A DNA stretch of 64,000 nucleotides from DASXTC01 sp036505635. GTDB taxonomy: Bacteria; Acidobacteriota; Polarisedimenticolia; JACPZX01; DASXTC01. Position numbers and translations under genes: made by a program. The stretch lies in the NCBI GenBank assembly GCA_036505635.1, contig DASXTC010000003.1:1-64000 (forward strand), in the 5' to 3' direction. Under the pieces are notes generated by a model. The model was not told the DNA's origin. It did no database searches and saw only the letters and a program-made list of their open reading frames with translations. Of the stretch, positions 8,499 to 18,718 are shown piece by piece. How positions within the stretch are numbered: the stretch's first letter is position 1; each line of letters starts with the position of its first letter.

Positions 8499-10112
8499 TC
8501 ACTCCACGGCCCGTGGATCGTTGGCCGGCGCAGGCGCCGGCCCCGGCGCCGCCAGATGCGCGTAGCCCGTCCGGCCGCCGCCGACCTGCTCGACGAGGCG
8601 CGCCACGGGCTTTTCGAGAATCCTGAAGAACGGCTTCGGGTAGAGCCCGATCCAGAAACAGCAGGCGACGAGCGGCACCAGGTAGATCACCTCGCGGGTG
8701 TTGCAGTCGGTCATCTTGAGGTTCTCGGGGTTGTCGAGACCGCCGAACATCGTGCGCTGGTAGAGCCACAGCATGTAGGCGGCGCCCAGCACGATGCCGC
8801 TCACGCCGCAGACCGCCCAGAACTTGCCCCCCACCGACCAACCCATGAATGACAGCGCCACGGTGCTCGGGATCTGGAATGCGCCGGCGAGGATCGTGAA
8901 CTCTCCGATGAAGCCGTTGAGCGCGGGCAGCCCGATCGACGACATGGTGATGATCATGAAGATGGCGGCGAAGACCGGCATCTGCTTGCTGAGACCGCCG
9001 TACTCGGAGATCATTCTCGTGTGGCGTCTCTCGTACACGATCCCCACGATGAGGAACAGCGCCCCGGTGGACAGGCCGTGGTTGATCATCTGGAGGATCC
9101 CGCCGTTCAGCCCGTTGACGTTCAGCGCGAAGACCCCCAGCATGCAGAACCCCAGGTGCGACACCGACGAGTAGGCGACCAGCTTCTTCCAGTCACGCTG
9201 CACCATCGCGACCAGCGCTCCGTAGATGATGCCGACCACGGCGAGCGCCAGCATGTAGGGCGCGTAGAGGCGGGAGGCCTCGGGCAGCATCGGGAGATTG
9301 AACCTCACGAAGCCGTACGTCCCCATCTTCAGGAGGACCCCCGCCAGGATGACCGACCCGGCGGTGGGCGCCTCCGTGTGCGCGTCGGGGAGCCACGTGT
9401 GGAACGGGAACATGGGGACCTTGATGGCGAACCCGATGAAGAACGCCCAGAAGATCCACTTGCTCAGCTCGAAGAACTCGGGGTCGGCCCCCAGCGTCAC
9501 GAGCTGCGTGTAGTCAAACGTGTAGACGCCCGTCTGTGCACCGTAATAGAAGTAGACGGCCAGGATCCCCAGCAGCATGAGCACCGAGCCGAACAACGTG
9601 TAGAGGAAGAACTTGATTGCCGCGTAGAGCTTGTTCGCCCCGCCCCAGATGCCGATGAGGAAGTACATCGGCACCAGCATGACCTCCCAGAAGACGTAGA
9701 AGAGGAAGAAGTCGAGCGACATGAAGACGCCCAGCATCCCGGTCTGAAGCACCAGCAGGAAGATGTAGTACTCCTTCACCCTCTCGGTGATCGCCGACCA
9801 GGACGACAGCACCGAGATCAGGCCGAGCAGCGTCGTGAGCATCACGAACAGGACCGAGATGCCATCGAGGCCGAAGACGTACTGGGCTCCGATGGAGGGG
9901 ATCCAGTCGAACCGTTCGAAGGTCCTCTGGTCGAAACCGGCCAGGCTCGTGTCCCACTGGAGGAAGAGGGGCAGCGAGATCGCGAAGTCGATCGCCGCCA
10001 CCGCGGTCGCGAAATAGGCGATCCCCTTCTTCGAATCCTTAGGGAAGAAGAGGATGAGCAGCGCTCCGGCCAACGGCACGTAGCAGATAAGTGACAGGAG
10101 ACCCTGGAACAT
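8499..10112 (-). CDS. nuoM: NADH-quinone oxidoreductase subunit M
   Basis: A 537-residue antiporter-like subunit of the complex I membrane arm. Diagnostic segments are FWEVMLVPMYFLIGIWGG (essential Glu) and KVPMFPFHTWLPDAHTEAPT (Lys in the proton channel). Length and helix pattern are normal. It lies between nuoL (12-bp gap) and nuoN (7-bp gap). The C-terminal tail is Pro/Ala-rich, which is not conserved. Confidence 0.96.
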   Translation of the reverse strand: MFQGLLSLICYVPLAGALLILFFPKDSKKGIAYFATAVAAIDFAISLPLFLQWDTSLAGFDQRTFERFDWIPSIGAQYVFGLDGISVLFVMLTTLLGLISVLSSWSAITERVKEYYIFLLVLQTGMLGVFMSLDFFLFYVFWEVMLVPMYFLIGIWGGANKLYAAIKFFLYTLFGSVLMLLGILAVYFYYGAQTGVYTFDYTQLVTLGADPEFFELSKWIFWAFFIGFAIKVPMFPFHTWLPDAHTEAPTAGSVILAGVLLKMGTYGFVRFNLPMLPEASRLYAPYMLALAVVGIIYGALVAMVQRDWKKLVAYSSVSHLGFCMLGVFALNVNGLNGGILQMINHGLSTGALFLIVGIVYERRHTRMISEYGGLSKQMPVFAAIFMIITMSSIGLPALNGFIGEFTILAGAFQIPSTVALSFMGWSVGGKFWAVCGVSGIVLGAAYMLWLYQRTMFGGLDNPENLKMTDCNTREVIYLVPLVACCFWIGLYPKPFFRILEKPVARLVEQVGGGRTGYAHLAAPGPAPAPANDPRAVE

Positions 10113-10124
10113 CTCGTTCGCTCC

Positions 10125-12200
<2,076 letters not shown>

Positions 12201-12208
12201 GTTTCCCG

Positions 12209-12511
12209 TCAGCCTTTCATGATGTCGATTTCATCGATGTTGATCGTGTCCTTGTTGCGGAAGAGGGCGATGATGATCGCGAGACCCACCGCCACCTCGC
12301 CGGCCGCAACCACGATCGTGAAGATCCCGAAGATCTGCCCCGCCATGTCGCCGAGCTGCCGCGAGAAGGCGATGAAGTTGATGTTGGCCGAGTTGAGCAT
12401 CAGCTCGATCCCCATCAGGACGATGATGGCGTTGCGCCGCGTGAGCACGCCAAGCATCCCCACCGTGAAGAGGATCATGCTGAAGATCATGATGTGCGAT
12501 GCCGGGATCAA
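12209..12511 (-). CDS. nuoK: NADH-quinone oxidoreductase subunit K
   Basis: A 100-residue membrane subunit with three helices. Both conserved buried glutamates of the E-channel are visible: in GIELMLNSANINF and in AAGEVAVGLAI. It lies between nuoJ and nuoL with gaps of 13 and 8 bp, the standard order. Confidence 0.96.
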   Translation of the reverse strand: MIPASHIMIFSMILFTVGMLGVLTRRNAIIVLMGIELMLNSANINFIAFSRQLGDMAGQIFGIFTIVVAAGEVAVGLAIIIALFRNKDTINIDEIDIMKG

Positions 12512-12524
12512 CGCTCGCCTCCTC

Positions 12525-13031
12525 TCAGACCTTCTTGCGCGCCAGAACGACCGCCCCGATCATGGCCACCAGCAGCGTCACCGATGCGATCTCGAACGGG
12601 AGCAGGTAACGCCTGTAGAGCTCCATGCCGACCGCCTCGATGTTGCCTCCGCCCGCCGGCGGGTAGCCCATCTCCCGGGCCGTCGCGGACGGCGTGGCGT
12701 TCCAGAAGTAGGAGATCAGGCTCGCCGCCAGCAGCCCGGCCAGCAGCAGCGAGCCGGCCACGTGTCTCACGGGCGGCTTGAGCGGGCGGGCCTGCAGCGG
12801 CACGAGCATGATGACGAACAGGTAGAGGACCATGACGCCGCCGGCGTACACGAGCACCTGCACGGCGGCCAGGAACTCCGCCGACAGGACGATGTAGATC
12901 CCGGCGACGCAGAAGAACGTGAGCACGAGGAAGAGCGCCGCGTGTACCGCGCTGCGGCGCGTGACCACCATCACGGCCGACACGACGGCCATCGAGGCGA
13001 GCGTGTAGAACACGATGGCGGACGCTTCCAC
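12525..13031 (-). CDS. nuoJ: NADH-quinone oxidoreductase subunit J
   Basis: A 168-residue, five-helix membrane subunit of complex I. The helix-3 segment VQVLVYAGGVMVLYLFVIMLV is characteristic of NuoJ and contains the glycines of the pi-bulge implicated in coupling (the exact motif is split here for length: VQVLVYAGG then VMVLYLFV). It lies 13 bp upstream of nuoK and 22 bp downstream of nuoI. Confidence 0.95.
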   Translation of the reverse strand: MEASAIVFYTLASMAVVSAVMVVTRRSAVHAALFLVLTFFCVAGIYIVLSAEFLAAVQVLVYAGGVMVLYLFVIMLVPLQARPLKPPVRHVAGSLLLAGLLAASLISYFWNATPSATAREMGYPPAGGGNIEAVGMELYRRYLLPFEIASVTLLVAMIGAVVLARKKV

Positions 13032-13053
13032 CTACCTGCCCCCCCGTTCCCGG

Positions 13054-13524
13054 CTACTTCGCATACCGCTTGAGCGGATGCCCCTCGTAGAGCCGCTCCT
13101 TGCCAGAGATGAACTCGACGCGCGAGTAGTCCGACAGCTCGTAGTCGTGGCTCATGTAGATCGCGGTGATTGGCTTGGTCGGGCACGGATCCACGCACAG
13201 CCCGCAGAAGCAACAGCGTTCATAGTCGATGATGAACGACTTGGGGTATTTCCCCTTGCCCGAAGGCCGCTTGTCCACGACCAGGCTGATGCAGTTGTCC
13301 GGACATATCTGTTCGCACAGCAGGCACCCGACGCACATCTCCTCGCCGTTGTCCGGGTCGCGTCTGAGCCTCGGCACGCCGCGGAAGCGCGGCGCGAGGT
13401 CCGGCGTCTCCCGCGGATACTCCAGCGTGATGTGTGGCCTGAACTGGTTCTTGATCGTGATCATCATCCCCTGCAGCATTTCGTAGGGGAAGAAGCGCTT
13501 TATCACCTGCATCGCTCGAGTCAT
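13054..13524 (-). CDS. nuoI: NADH-quinone oxidoreductase subunit I
   Basis: A 156-residue ferredoxin-like subunit of the peripheral arm. It carries two complete CxxCxxCxxxCP motifs (CVGCLLCEQICP and CCFCGLCVDPCP), which ligate the two [4Fe-4S] clusters N6a and N6b that pass electrons to N2. Because N2 is held by NuoB, which is not encoded nearby, this gene shows that a full electron path needs a distant nuoB. Confidence 0.96.
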   Translation of the reverse strand: MTRAMQVIKRFFPYEMLQGMMITIKNQFRPHITLEYPRETPDLAPRFRGVPRLRRDPDNGEEMCVGCLLCEQICPDNCISLVVDKRPSGKGKYPKSFIIDYERCCFCGLCVDPCPTKPITAIYMSHDYELSDYSRVEFISGKERLYEGHPLKRYAK

Positions 13525-13546
13525 CTCACCCTCCTCCTCCCCCGCC

Positions 13547-14620
13547 TCAGCCCGCCGCGCTCTGACGCAGCGTCAGCACCAGCCCCGTCACGATGATGTT
13601 GGCCAGCGAGAGAGGGAGCAGCCATTTCCATCCGAGGCGCATGAGCTGATCGTACCGGTAACGGGGGAAGGTCCCGCGCAGCCAGATGTAGACATAGAGG
13701 ATCAGGAACACCTTCAGCGAGAACCAGAAGACGCCAGACAGCGCCGGGTGGGCCCAGTTCAGGAAGTCCAGGAAGGCCAGCGCCTCCACGTTGGGGAAGG
13801 GGCGCATCCACCCCCCGAGCCAGAGCGTGGTGGCCAGCGAGGCCACGACGATCATGTTGGTGTACTCCGCCATCATGAAGAAGGCGAACTTCATGCCGGC
13901 GTACTCGGTCTGGTAGCCGGCCACCAGCTCGGCCTCGGCCTCCGGGAGATCGAACGGGATACGGTTCGTCTCCGCCAGCGCCGAGATGAAATAGCAGAAG
14001 AGCCCGACGCACTGCGGGACGATGAACCACCAGCCGGCGCCGCGCTGCGCCTCCACGATCCCCACCATGCTGGCGGTCCCCGAAAGCATCAGGACGCCGA
14101 TGATGGCGAGGCCAAGCGGCACCTCGTAGGAGATCATCTGCGCCGCGCTGCGCAGGGAACCGAGCTGGGAGTATTTGCTGTTGGAGGCCCAGCCACCGAG
14201 GATGATTCCGTAGACACCCAGCGACGTGATCGAGAGGATGAAAAGAACGCCGATGTTCACGTCGGTGATGAAGGGCGTGATCCGGTAGCCGAACAGCTCG
14301 AAGGGCTGGGACGCGAACGGCAGGACCGACAGGGCCGCGAACGCCGGGATGATCGAGAGGATCGGCGCCAGGACGAAGAGGGCGCGATCGGCGCTGTCGG
14401 GCGTGGGGTCCTCCTTGATGAAGAGCTTGATGCCGTCGGCGATCGGCTGGAGCAGCCCGCTGGGGCCCACCCGCCGCGGGGCGAGCCTCAACTGCATGAA
14501 CCCGAGGATCTTCCTCTCGAGAAGCGTGAGGTAGGCCACGACCCCCATCACCACGGCCAGCACGACGGCGATCTTCACCGCCGGAATGACGACGTACAGA
14601 ATGATGTCGCCGCGGGTCAT
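13547..14620 (-). CDS. nuoH: NADH-quinone oxidoreductase subunit H
   Basis: A 357-residue, eight-helix subunit that forms the quinone tunnel with NuoB and NuoD. Signatures are LLERKILGFMQLRLAPRRVG near the N terminus and ETNRIPFDLPEAEAELVAGY followed by TEYAG. The start ATG at 14620 overlaps the nuoD stop (ATGA), so nuoG, often found before nuoH, is absent from this position. Confidence 0.96.
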   Translation of the reverse strand: MTRGDIILYVVIPAVKIAVVLAVVMGVVAYLTLLERKILGFMQLRLAPRRVGPSGLLQPIADGIKLFIKEDPTPDSADRALFVLAPILSIIPAFAALSVLPFASQPFELFGYRITPFITDVNIGVLFILSITSLGVYGIILGGWASNSKYSQLGSLRSAAQMISYEVPLGLAIIGVLMLSGTASMVGIVEAQRGAGWWFIVPQCVGLFCYFISALAETNRIPFDLPEAEAELVAGYQTEYAGMKFAFFMMAEYTNMIVVASLATTLWLGGWMRPFPNVEALAFLDFLNWAHPALSGVFWFSLKVFLILYVYIWLRGTFPRYRYDQLMRLGWKWLLPLSLANIIVTGLVLTLRQSAAG

Positions 14621-15717
14621 CGGTCCGTGTCTCCCAGCACGATGTCGATGGTGCCGATGACGGCCACAAGATCGGCGACCAGGGCGCCCCGGGACATGAC
14701 GTTGATGGCGGCCAGGTTCACGAATGACGGCGCGCGGAAGTGGCACCGGTAGGGGGTCTCGCCCCCGTCGCTCACGATGTAGAACCCCTGCACGCCGCGC
14801 GGCCCTTCGATCTCGTGGTAGACCTCGCCGGCGGGCGGCTTCATCCGCGTCTTGAGCTTCGGAGCCCGGATCTCCCCCGGCTGCATCTTGTCGAGGCACT
14901 GCCTGACGATGCGGGCGCTTTGCCGCATCTCCTCGTTGCGCACGAGATACCTCGCGTAGGTGTCCCCCTCCTTCTGCGTGGGGACGTCGAACTCCACCTG
15001 GTCGTAGGCCGCGTATGGCTCGGTCCGCCGGATGTCATAGGGCACCCCCGAGGCCCTCAAGAGCGGCCCCGTGACGCCCCAGTTGATCGCGTCCTGGGCG
15101 GAGAGGTAGCCAACCCCCTTGGTGCGTTCCAGCCAGATCCGGTTCTGGGAGAGGAGCCCCTCGTACTCCTTGATGCGCGTGGGGAACAGGTCGGTGAACC
15201 TCCGGCAGCCCTCGACCCACCCGGGGGGCAGGTCGTCGAGGAGCCCGCCCACCCTGAACATGTTGGTCGTGAGGCGGGCGCCGCAGAAGGCCTCGAACAG
15301 ATCGAGGATCATCTCGCGCTCGCGGAAGCAGTAGAAGAAGACGGTCATCGCCCCCATGTCCAGCGCATGAGTGCCCAGCCAGACCAGGTGGCTCGAGATG
15401 CGGTTGAGCTCGGCGATCGCGGTCCGGATGAAGCGCGCCCGCTCCGGCACCTCGATGCCGGACAGCTTCTCGACCGCCTGGATGTAGCCGAGGTTCTGCG
15501 AGGCCGAGCCAACGTAGTCGAGCCGGTCGCAGATGGGGGGCACCATCACGTAGATCTTGCTCTCGCAGAGCTTCTCCACGCCGCGGTGCAGATAACCGAT
15601 GTGCGGCTTGACCTCCACCACGGTCTCCCCGTCCAGGGTCAACGCGAGCCTCAGCACCCCGTGCGTGGACGGGTGCTGCGGGCCCATGTTGATCTCCATC
15701 ATCTCGGTCCTGAACAT
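14617..15717 (-). CDS. nuoD: NADH-quinone oxidoreductase subunit D (49 kDa)
   Basis: A 366-residue quinone-site subunit of the peripheral arm. It opens with MGPQHPSTHGVLRL and shows the conserved HIGYLHRGVEKL, RLDYVGSASQN and GPLLRASG segments. The N terminus is shorter than in many homologues but begins at the usual MEINMGPQHP block. It is separate from nuoC (15-bp gap), unlike the fused CD of enterobacteria, and is coupled to nuoH by an ATGA overlap. Confidence 0.97.
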   Translation of the reverse strand: MFRTEMMEINMGPQHPSTHGVLRLALTLDGETVVEVKPHIGYLHRGVEKLCESKIYVMVPPICDRLDYVGSASQNLGYIQAVEKLSGIEVPERARFIRTAIAELNRISSHLVWLGTHALDMGAMTVFFYCFREREMILDLFEAFCGARLTTNMFRVGGLLDDLPPGWVEGCRRFTDLFPTRIKEYEGLLSQNRIWLERTKGVGYLSAQDAINWGVTGPLLRASGVPYDIRRTEPYAAYDQVEFDVPTQKEGDTYARYLVRNEEMRQSARIVRQCLDKMQPGEIRAPKLKTRMKPPAGEVYHEIEGPRGVQGFYIVSDGGETPYRCHFRAPSFVNLAAINVMSRGALVADLVAVIGTIDIVLGDTDR

Positions 15718-15732
15718 CCCGATCCCTCTTTC

Positions 15733-16371
15733 CTACCGCAGGCGCATGTGCTGCTCGGGGAACCCCTCGAGCGGGTATTCCTTGCGCAGGGGGTGCCCCT
15801 GCCACTCGTCGGGCAGCAGGATTCGCCTCAGGTCCGGATGGTCGTCGAACTTCACTCCGAACAGGTCGAAGACCTCTCTCTCGTGCCACTCGGCGGCGTT
15901 ATAGACACTCGTCGCCGACGCGACCGGCTCGCCGTCGGCCACCCGGACCTTGAGCCGCAACCGGTGGTTCTTCGGGAGCGAGTAGAGGTGGTAGACGACC
16001 TCGAACCTCTTGTCGCGCTTCGGATAGTCGGCCGCCGTCAAATCGGCGAGCAGATCGAAGGCCGTGCGCGGGTCATCGTGCAGAAACCGGAGCACCTCCC
16101 GGATCCGGTCCACCGGGATGACCGCGGTCACCTGGCCCGCGTGGTGGACCTCCTCGAGCACGGCTCCCGGGAAGGCCTCCTTGAGGGCGTCGAGCGCCGG
16201 CGAGACCACGGGGCGGCGGAGCGCCTCCTCGATCGGATCCATCCTGGGCTTCGGGGGAGCCGCAGCCGGTGGTTTCGCCGCGGAGGGAAGCGCCGGCGCC
16301 CCGGGCGTCGGGGTGGCGGGCTTGTCCGGCACGGGCGGCTTTTCGCCGGGTCCTTCGGGTGTGTCAGCCAT
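15733..16371 (-). CDS. nuoC: NADH-quinone oxidoreductase subunit C (30 kDa), with Pro/Ala-rich N terminus
   Basis: A 212-residue protein. Residues from about 60 onward match the 30-kDa subunit, including NAAEWHEREVFDLFGVKFDDHPDL and the C-terminal GHPLRKEYPLEGF (motifs abbreviated here as EWHEREVFDLFGV and DDHPDLRRIL). The first 45 or so residues are a low-complexity Pro/Ala/Lys extension not found in most homologues. It starts only 3 bp after the nuoA stop, so the usual nuoB between A and C is missing. Confidence 0.94.
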   Translation of the reverse strand: MADTPEGPGEKPPVPDKPATPTPGAPALPSAAKPPAAAPPKPRMDPIEEALRRPVVSPALDALKEAFPGAVLEEVHHAGQVTAVIPVDRIREVLRFLHDDPRTAFDLLADLTAADYPKRDKRFEVVYHLYSLPKNHRLRLKVRVADGEPVASATSVYNAAEWHEREVFDLFGVKFDDHPDLRRILLPDEWQGHPLRKEYPLEGFPEQHMRLR

Positions 16372-16374
16372 TGC

Positions 16375-16728
16375 TCAGACCCACTCCAGAGCGCCCTTCC
16401 TCCAGGCGTAGAAGTAGCCGAGCACGAGGATGGCGATGAAGATGAGCATCTCGAGGAAGCCGAAGAGCCCCAGCGCCTCGAACCGGACCGCCCACGGGAA
16501 GAGGAAGATCACCTCGACGTCGAAGACCACGAACAGGACGGCGATGATGTAGTAATGGACCGAGTAGCGCCCGCGGGCCTCGCCCGCCGCTTCGATCCCG
16601 CACTCGTAGGAGGCGGCCTTGACGCGCGAATAGTTGGACGGCCGGACGAGCCGCGCGATCAGCAGGGTCGCGGCGGGGAAGGCCGCCGCCACCAGCAGGA
16701 AGATCAGAATCGGGATGTAATCGGTCAT
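16375..16728 (-). CDS. nuoA: NADH-quinone oxidoreductase subunit A
   Basis: A 117-residue, three-helix membrane subunit. Diagnostic parts are the loop ASYECGIEAAGEARGRYSV with the conserved Cys, and FVVFDVEVIFLFPWAV in helix 2. It is the first gene of the nuo train, with an AGGAAG about 9 nt before the ATG. A promoter about 150 nt upstream gives a long untranslated leader. Confidence 0.95.
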   Translation of the reverse strand: MTDYIPILIFLLVAAAFPAATLLIARLVRPSNYSRVKAASYECGIEAAGEARGRYSVHYYIIAVLFVVFDVEVIFLFPWAVRFEALGLFGFLEMLIFIAILVLGYFYAWRKGALEWV

Positions 16729-16878
16729 GTCGGGCGCTTCCTGATCGGGTCCTGACCACGGGCCCGCCGGCCAGTCGGCGGTTCCCTGCGCGCGGACACA
16801 ACTCCCGGGCTGTTCGTGCTGCTCCTTGCCTGGGGAGTTTGAGACTCCGGCCCGCGCACCTCTTGGACTGGGCCAGTC

Positions 16879-16908
16879 ACCGTACCATCAGAAAGACAAG
16901 ACCGTCAA
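16879..16908 (-). promoter_or_regulatory. Probable promoter of the nuo-atp operon
   Basis: On the minus strand, TTGACG (16903-16908) and TACGGT (16879-16884) are 18 nt apart. Transcription would start near 16872, about 145 nt before the nuoA ATG. No other good promoter was seen between here and the left end of the gene train. Confidence 0.5.
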
Positions 16909-17005
16909 GAATGGGGGCGCTCGGGGAACCCTTGCGCCGGCACGGCTGCGCGCGGCCCCGGGCCGCTGCTCGCCTCCATTCCGCTCGGTCACGCGTCCCC
17001 GGGGC

Positions 17006-17143
17006 GCGTGAACAACCTCGCGTCATAGGGCCTTCGCAAGGGTTCCCCGGCTCCCTGGGATCAAGAACCTGGAGGGCGTGAACGACCTCGCGTCACAGGG
17101 CCTTCACAAGGGTTCCCCGAGCGACCTGGGAGCAAGAGCCTGG
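17006..17143. repeat. Tandem pair of about 68-bp direct repeats upstream of nuoA
   Basis: Copy one (17006-17072) and copy two (17076-17143) share most bases, beginning GCGTGAAC and ending AGCCTGG or AACCTGG, with one single-base indel. The 19-nt segment at 17105-17123 in copy two is also present inverted at 16918-16936 with one mismatch. No reading frame is conserved. The 457-bp gap between nuoA and the transglycosylase gene holds these repeats and the nuo promoter and nothing else that I recognise. Confidence 0.7.
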
Positions 17144-17185
17144 CGTCCAGCTGGGTGGGAAAGGATCACGCAGGGATGGGGCTTT

Positions 17186-17863
17186 TTACAGGGCGCGGGA
17201 CCGGAGGCTGTTGCCGGCATGCAGGACGATCTGATCGGCGTACGCGGACGACAGGTCGGTGGACGCTTCGCCCTCGGCGCCGGCCATCTGCCTGAGAACG
17301 TACCCGGGCCCCTTGTTGTATGCGGTCAGGGCCAGGCTCAGGTCATCGTCGAACGCCTCCATGAGCTGCTTGAGGTAGTAGCTGCCCAGGGCGATGTTGG
17401 TGCTCGGGTCGAGGAGCCGCACGTCCCCTCCCCAATCCAGGTCGAGCTCCCGGGCAACCCCCTCCGCGGTGGAGGGCAGAAGCTGCATCAGTCCGATCGC
17501 CCCCTTCTCCGAGACGGCGTCGGCCCTGAAGCGGCTCTCCGTCAGGATGACCGACAGCAGGAGGACCGGGTCGATCCCGTTGCGGCGGCTCTCTTCGGCC
17601 ACCGACTCGGCGATGTTGAGCAGCTCCCCGGGGGACAGCCTCACCCTGTGCTCGTCGAGGAAACGGGCCACCAGCTCCACGTCCCGGCTCTCGGGCCCTC
17701 GGACGATCGGTATCTCTGCGACGAGGCGCCAGGGGTCTTCGGGAGCCCAGGCGTCCGAGGCAAGAGCAGTGGCCGAGATTGCCGTGAGACCGATCAGGAC
17801 CAGGGTGCATGCCGAACGAAGGCTTTGCCCCAACTTTCCGGTTCCGATCCAGCTTCTGGTCAT
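17186..17863 (-). CDS. Lytic transglycosylase, SLT domain
   Basis: A 225-residue exported murein hydrolase that cleaves glycan strands to 1,6-anhydro ends. An N-terminal hydrophobic segment (about residues 18-36) is a signal peptide. The SLT domain shows the catalytic glutamate in VILTESRF, GAIGLMQLLPSTA, and AYNKGPGYV, so it should be active. The start is the ATG at 17863 with GGAGG 7 nt upstream; an in-frame GTG 6 bp earlier lies too close to that site. It has its own promoter. Confidence 0.92.
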   Translation of the reverse strand: MTRSWIGTGKLGQSLRSACTLVLIGLTAISATALASDAWAPEDPWRLVAEIPIVRGPESRDVELVARFLDEHRVRLSPGELLNIAESVAEESRRNGIDPVLLLSVILTESRFRADAVSEKGAIGLMQLLPSTAEGVARELDLDWGGDVRLLDPSTNIALGSYYLKQLMEAFDDDLSLALTAYNKGPGYVLRQMAGAEGEASTDLSSAYADQIVLHAGNSLRSRAL

Positions 17864-17922
17864 CGGCACACCTCCACTTCACTTGCTCTATCAAGTCGCC
17901 TGATTGTGCTGGGATGCTCTGG

Positions 17923-17952
17923 ATGATAGGCAGGAAGGCCGTGTCCGGTCAA
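17923..17952 (-). promoter_or_regulatory. Promoter of the lytic transglycosylase gene
   Basis: TTGACC (17947-17952) and TATCAT (17923-17928) on the minus strand are 18 nt apart, about 60 nt before the ATG, which has a good GGAGG ribosome site. Confidence 0.5.
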
Positions 17953-17993
17953 GCGATAAAACCGCAACCTGCCGGGAACCGACTTCCCAGATG

Positions 17994-18024
17994 CCTCTTA
18001 ACCTGTTAACGTGTAAGAGGTTAA
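17994..18024. repeat. Interleaved inverted repeats in the 280-bp gap between DUF192 and SLT genes
   Basis: CCTCTTA (17994-18000) pairs with TAAGAGG (18014-18020), and alternatively TTAACCT (17998-18004) pairs with AGGTTAA (18018-18024), around a central GTTAAC. The AT-rich patch stands out from its GC-rich surroundings. It may be an operator or a weak terminator of the minus-strand DUF192 gene. Confidence 0.35.
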
Positions 18025-18142
18025 CTATCGCTGGCACGCCCATGGACCGGTCGAAGAGGCCCGCCACCAGCCGGTTCGGATAGTAGAGGATGGGACGGTA
18101 GTGCCGCTTCCCGCGGTGCCTCCGGAGGGTCGTCCGACCCCC

Positions 18143-18622
18143 CTACCGGGCGGGCCTGTAGATGATCCAGTCCCCCAGCTTCATCCCCTCCCTCTCGGAC
18201 AACCCCTCCTTGAGCTCCAGGACGTACATGCTGGCCTGGATGGGAACGTAGCTGGGGCAGGGATCCTTGAGGCAGGGAGGGACTTTTCGCTCGATGTGGA
18301 CCACCCTCCATCCTTCGTCGAGCCAGAGGATGTCGAGCCCCACCTTGCAGTTCTTCATCCAGATGGGATGGAAGTCCAGCTCGCCCATCAGGAAGAGCAT
18401 CCCCTCCCGGTCCGAGATCCTTTCGCGGAACATGTAGCCGCGCGCTCTCCTTTCGGGTGTGTCGGCGATTTCGACTTGCAGGAGGCGTCCCGATGGGAGG
18501 AGGACCTCTCCCCGGGCGTCGGCCCCCTTGCCTGGGGAGGTACGGGTCTCCCCGGGCCAGCTCGTCCCGGCCGCCGCCAGGAGGCTCAAGCATGCGACCC
18601 AGGGCGCCAGCTTCGGCATCAT
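18143..18622 (-). CDS. DUF192 family exported protein
   Basis: A 159-residue protein with an N-terminal signal segment, then the DUF192 beta-rich domain (PF02643). The hallmark ARGYMFRERISDREGMLF, the WMKNCKVGLDILWLD block and an ending close to GDWIIYRPAR are present. The biochemical role of the family is unknown; members are usually exported or halophilic-type small proteins. Two adjacent ATGs (18622, 18619) are possible starts, and an upstream TTG is less likely. No operon partner is evident; the HEAT gene on the other strand is divergent. Confidence 0.85.
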   Translation of the reverse strand: MMPKLAPWVACLSLLAAAGTSWPGETRTSPGKGADARGEVLLPSGRLLQVEIADTPERRARGYMFRERISDREGMLFLMGELDFHPIWMKNCKVGLDILWLDEGWRVVHIERKVPPCLKDPCPSYVPIQASMYVLELKEGLSEREGMKLGDWIIYRPAR

Positions 18623-18665
18623 CGCCTGCAATGATACTGACTGGGGTTCTCCGAACGCTACCTCG

Positions 18666-18695
18666 TTGACACCTCGTCGAGCGGGAAGATACGCT
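18666..18695 (+). promoter_or_regulatory. Promoter of the HEAT-repeat gene
   Basis: A perfect -35 box TTGACA (18666-18671) and TACGCT (18690-18695) are 18 nt apart. The ATG follows 23 nt after the -10 box. Confidence 0.55.
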
Positions 18696-18718
18696 TCGAG
18701 CGTCCATCGAGACCCTCC

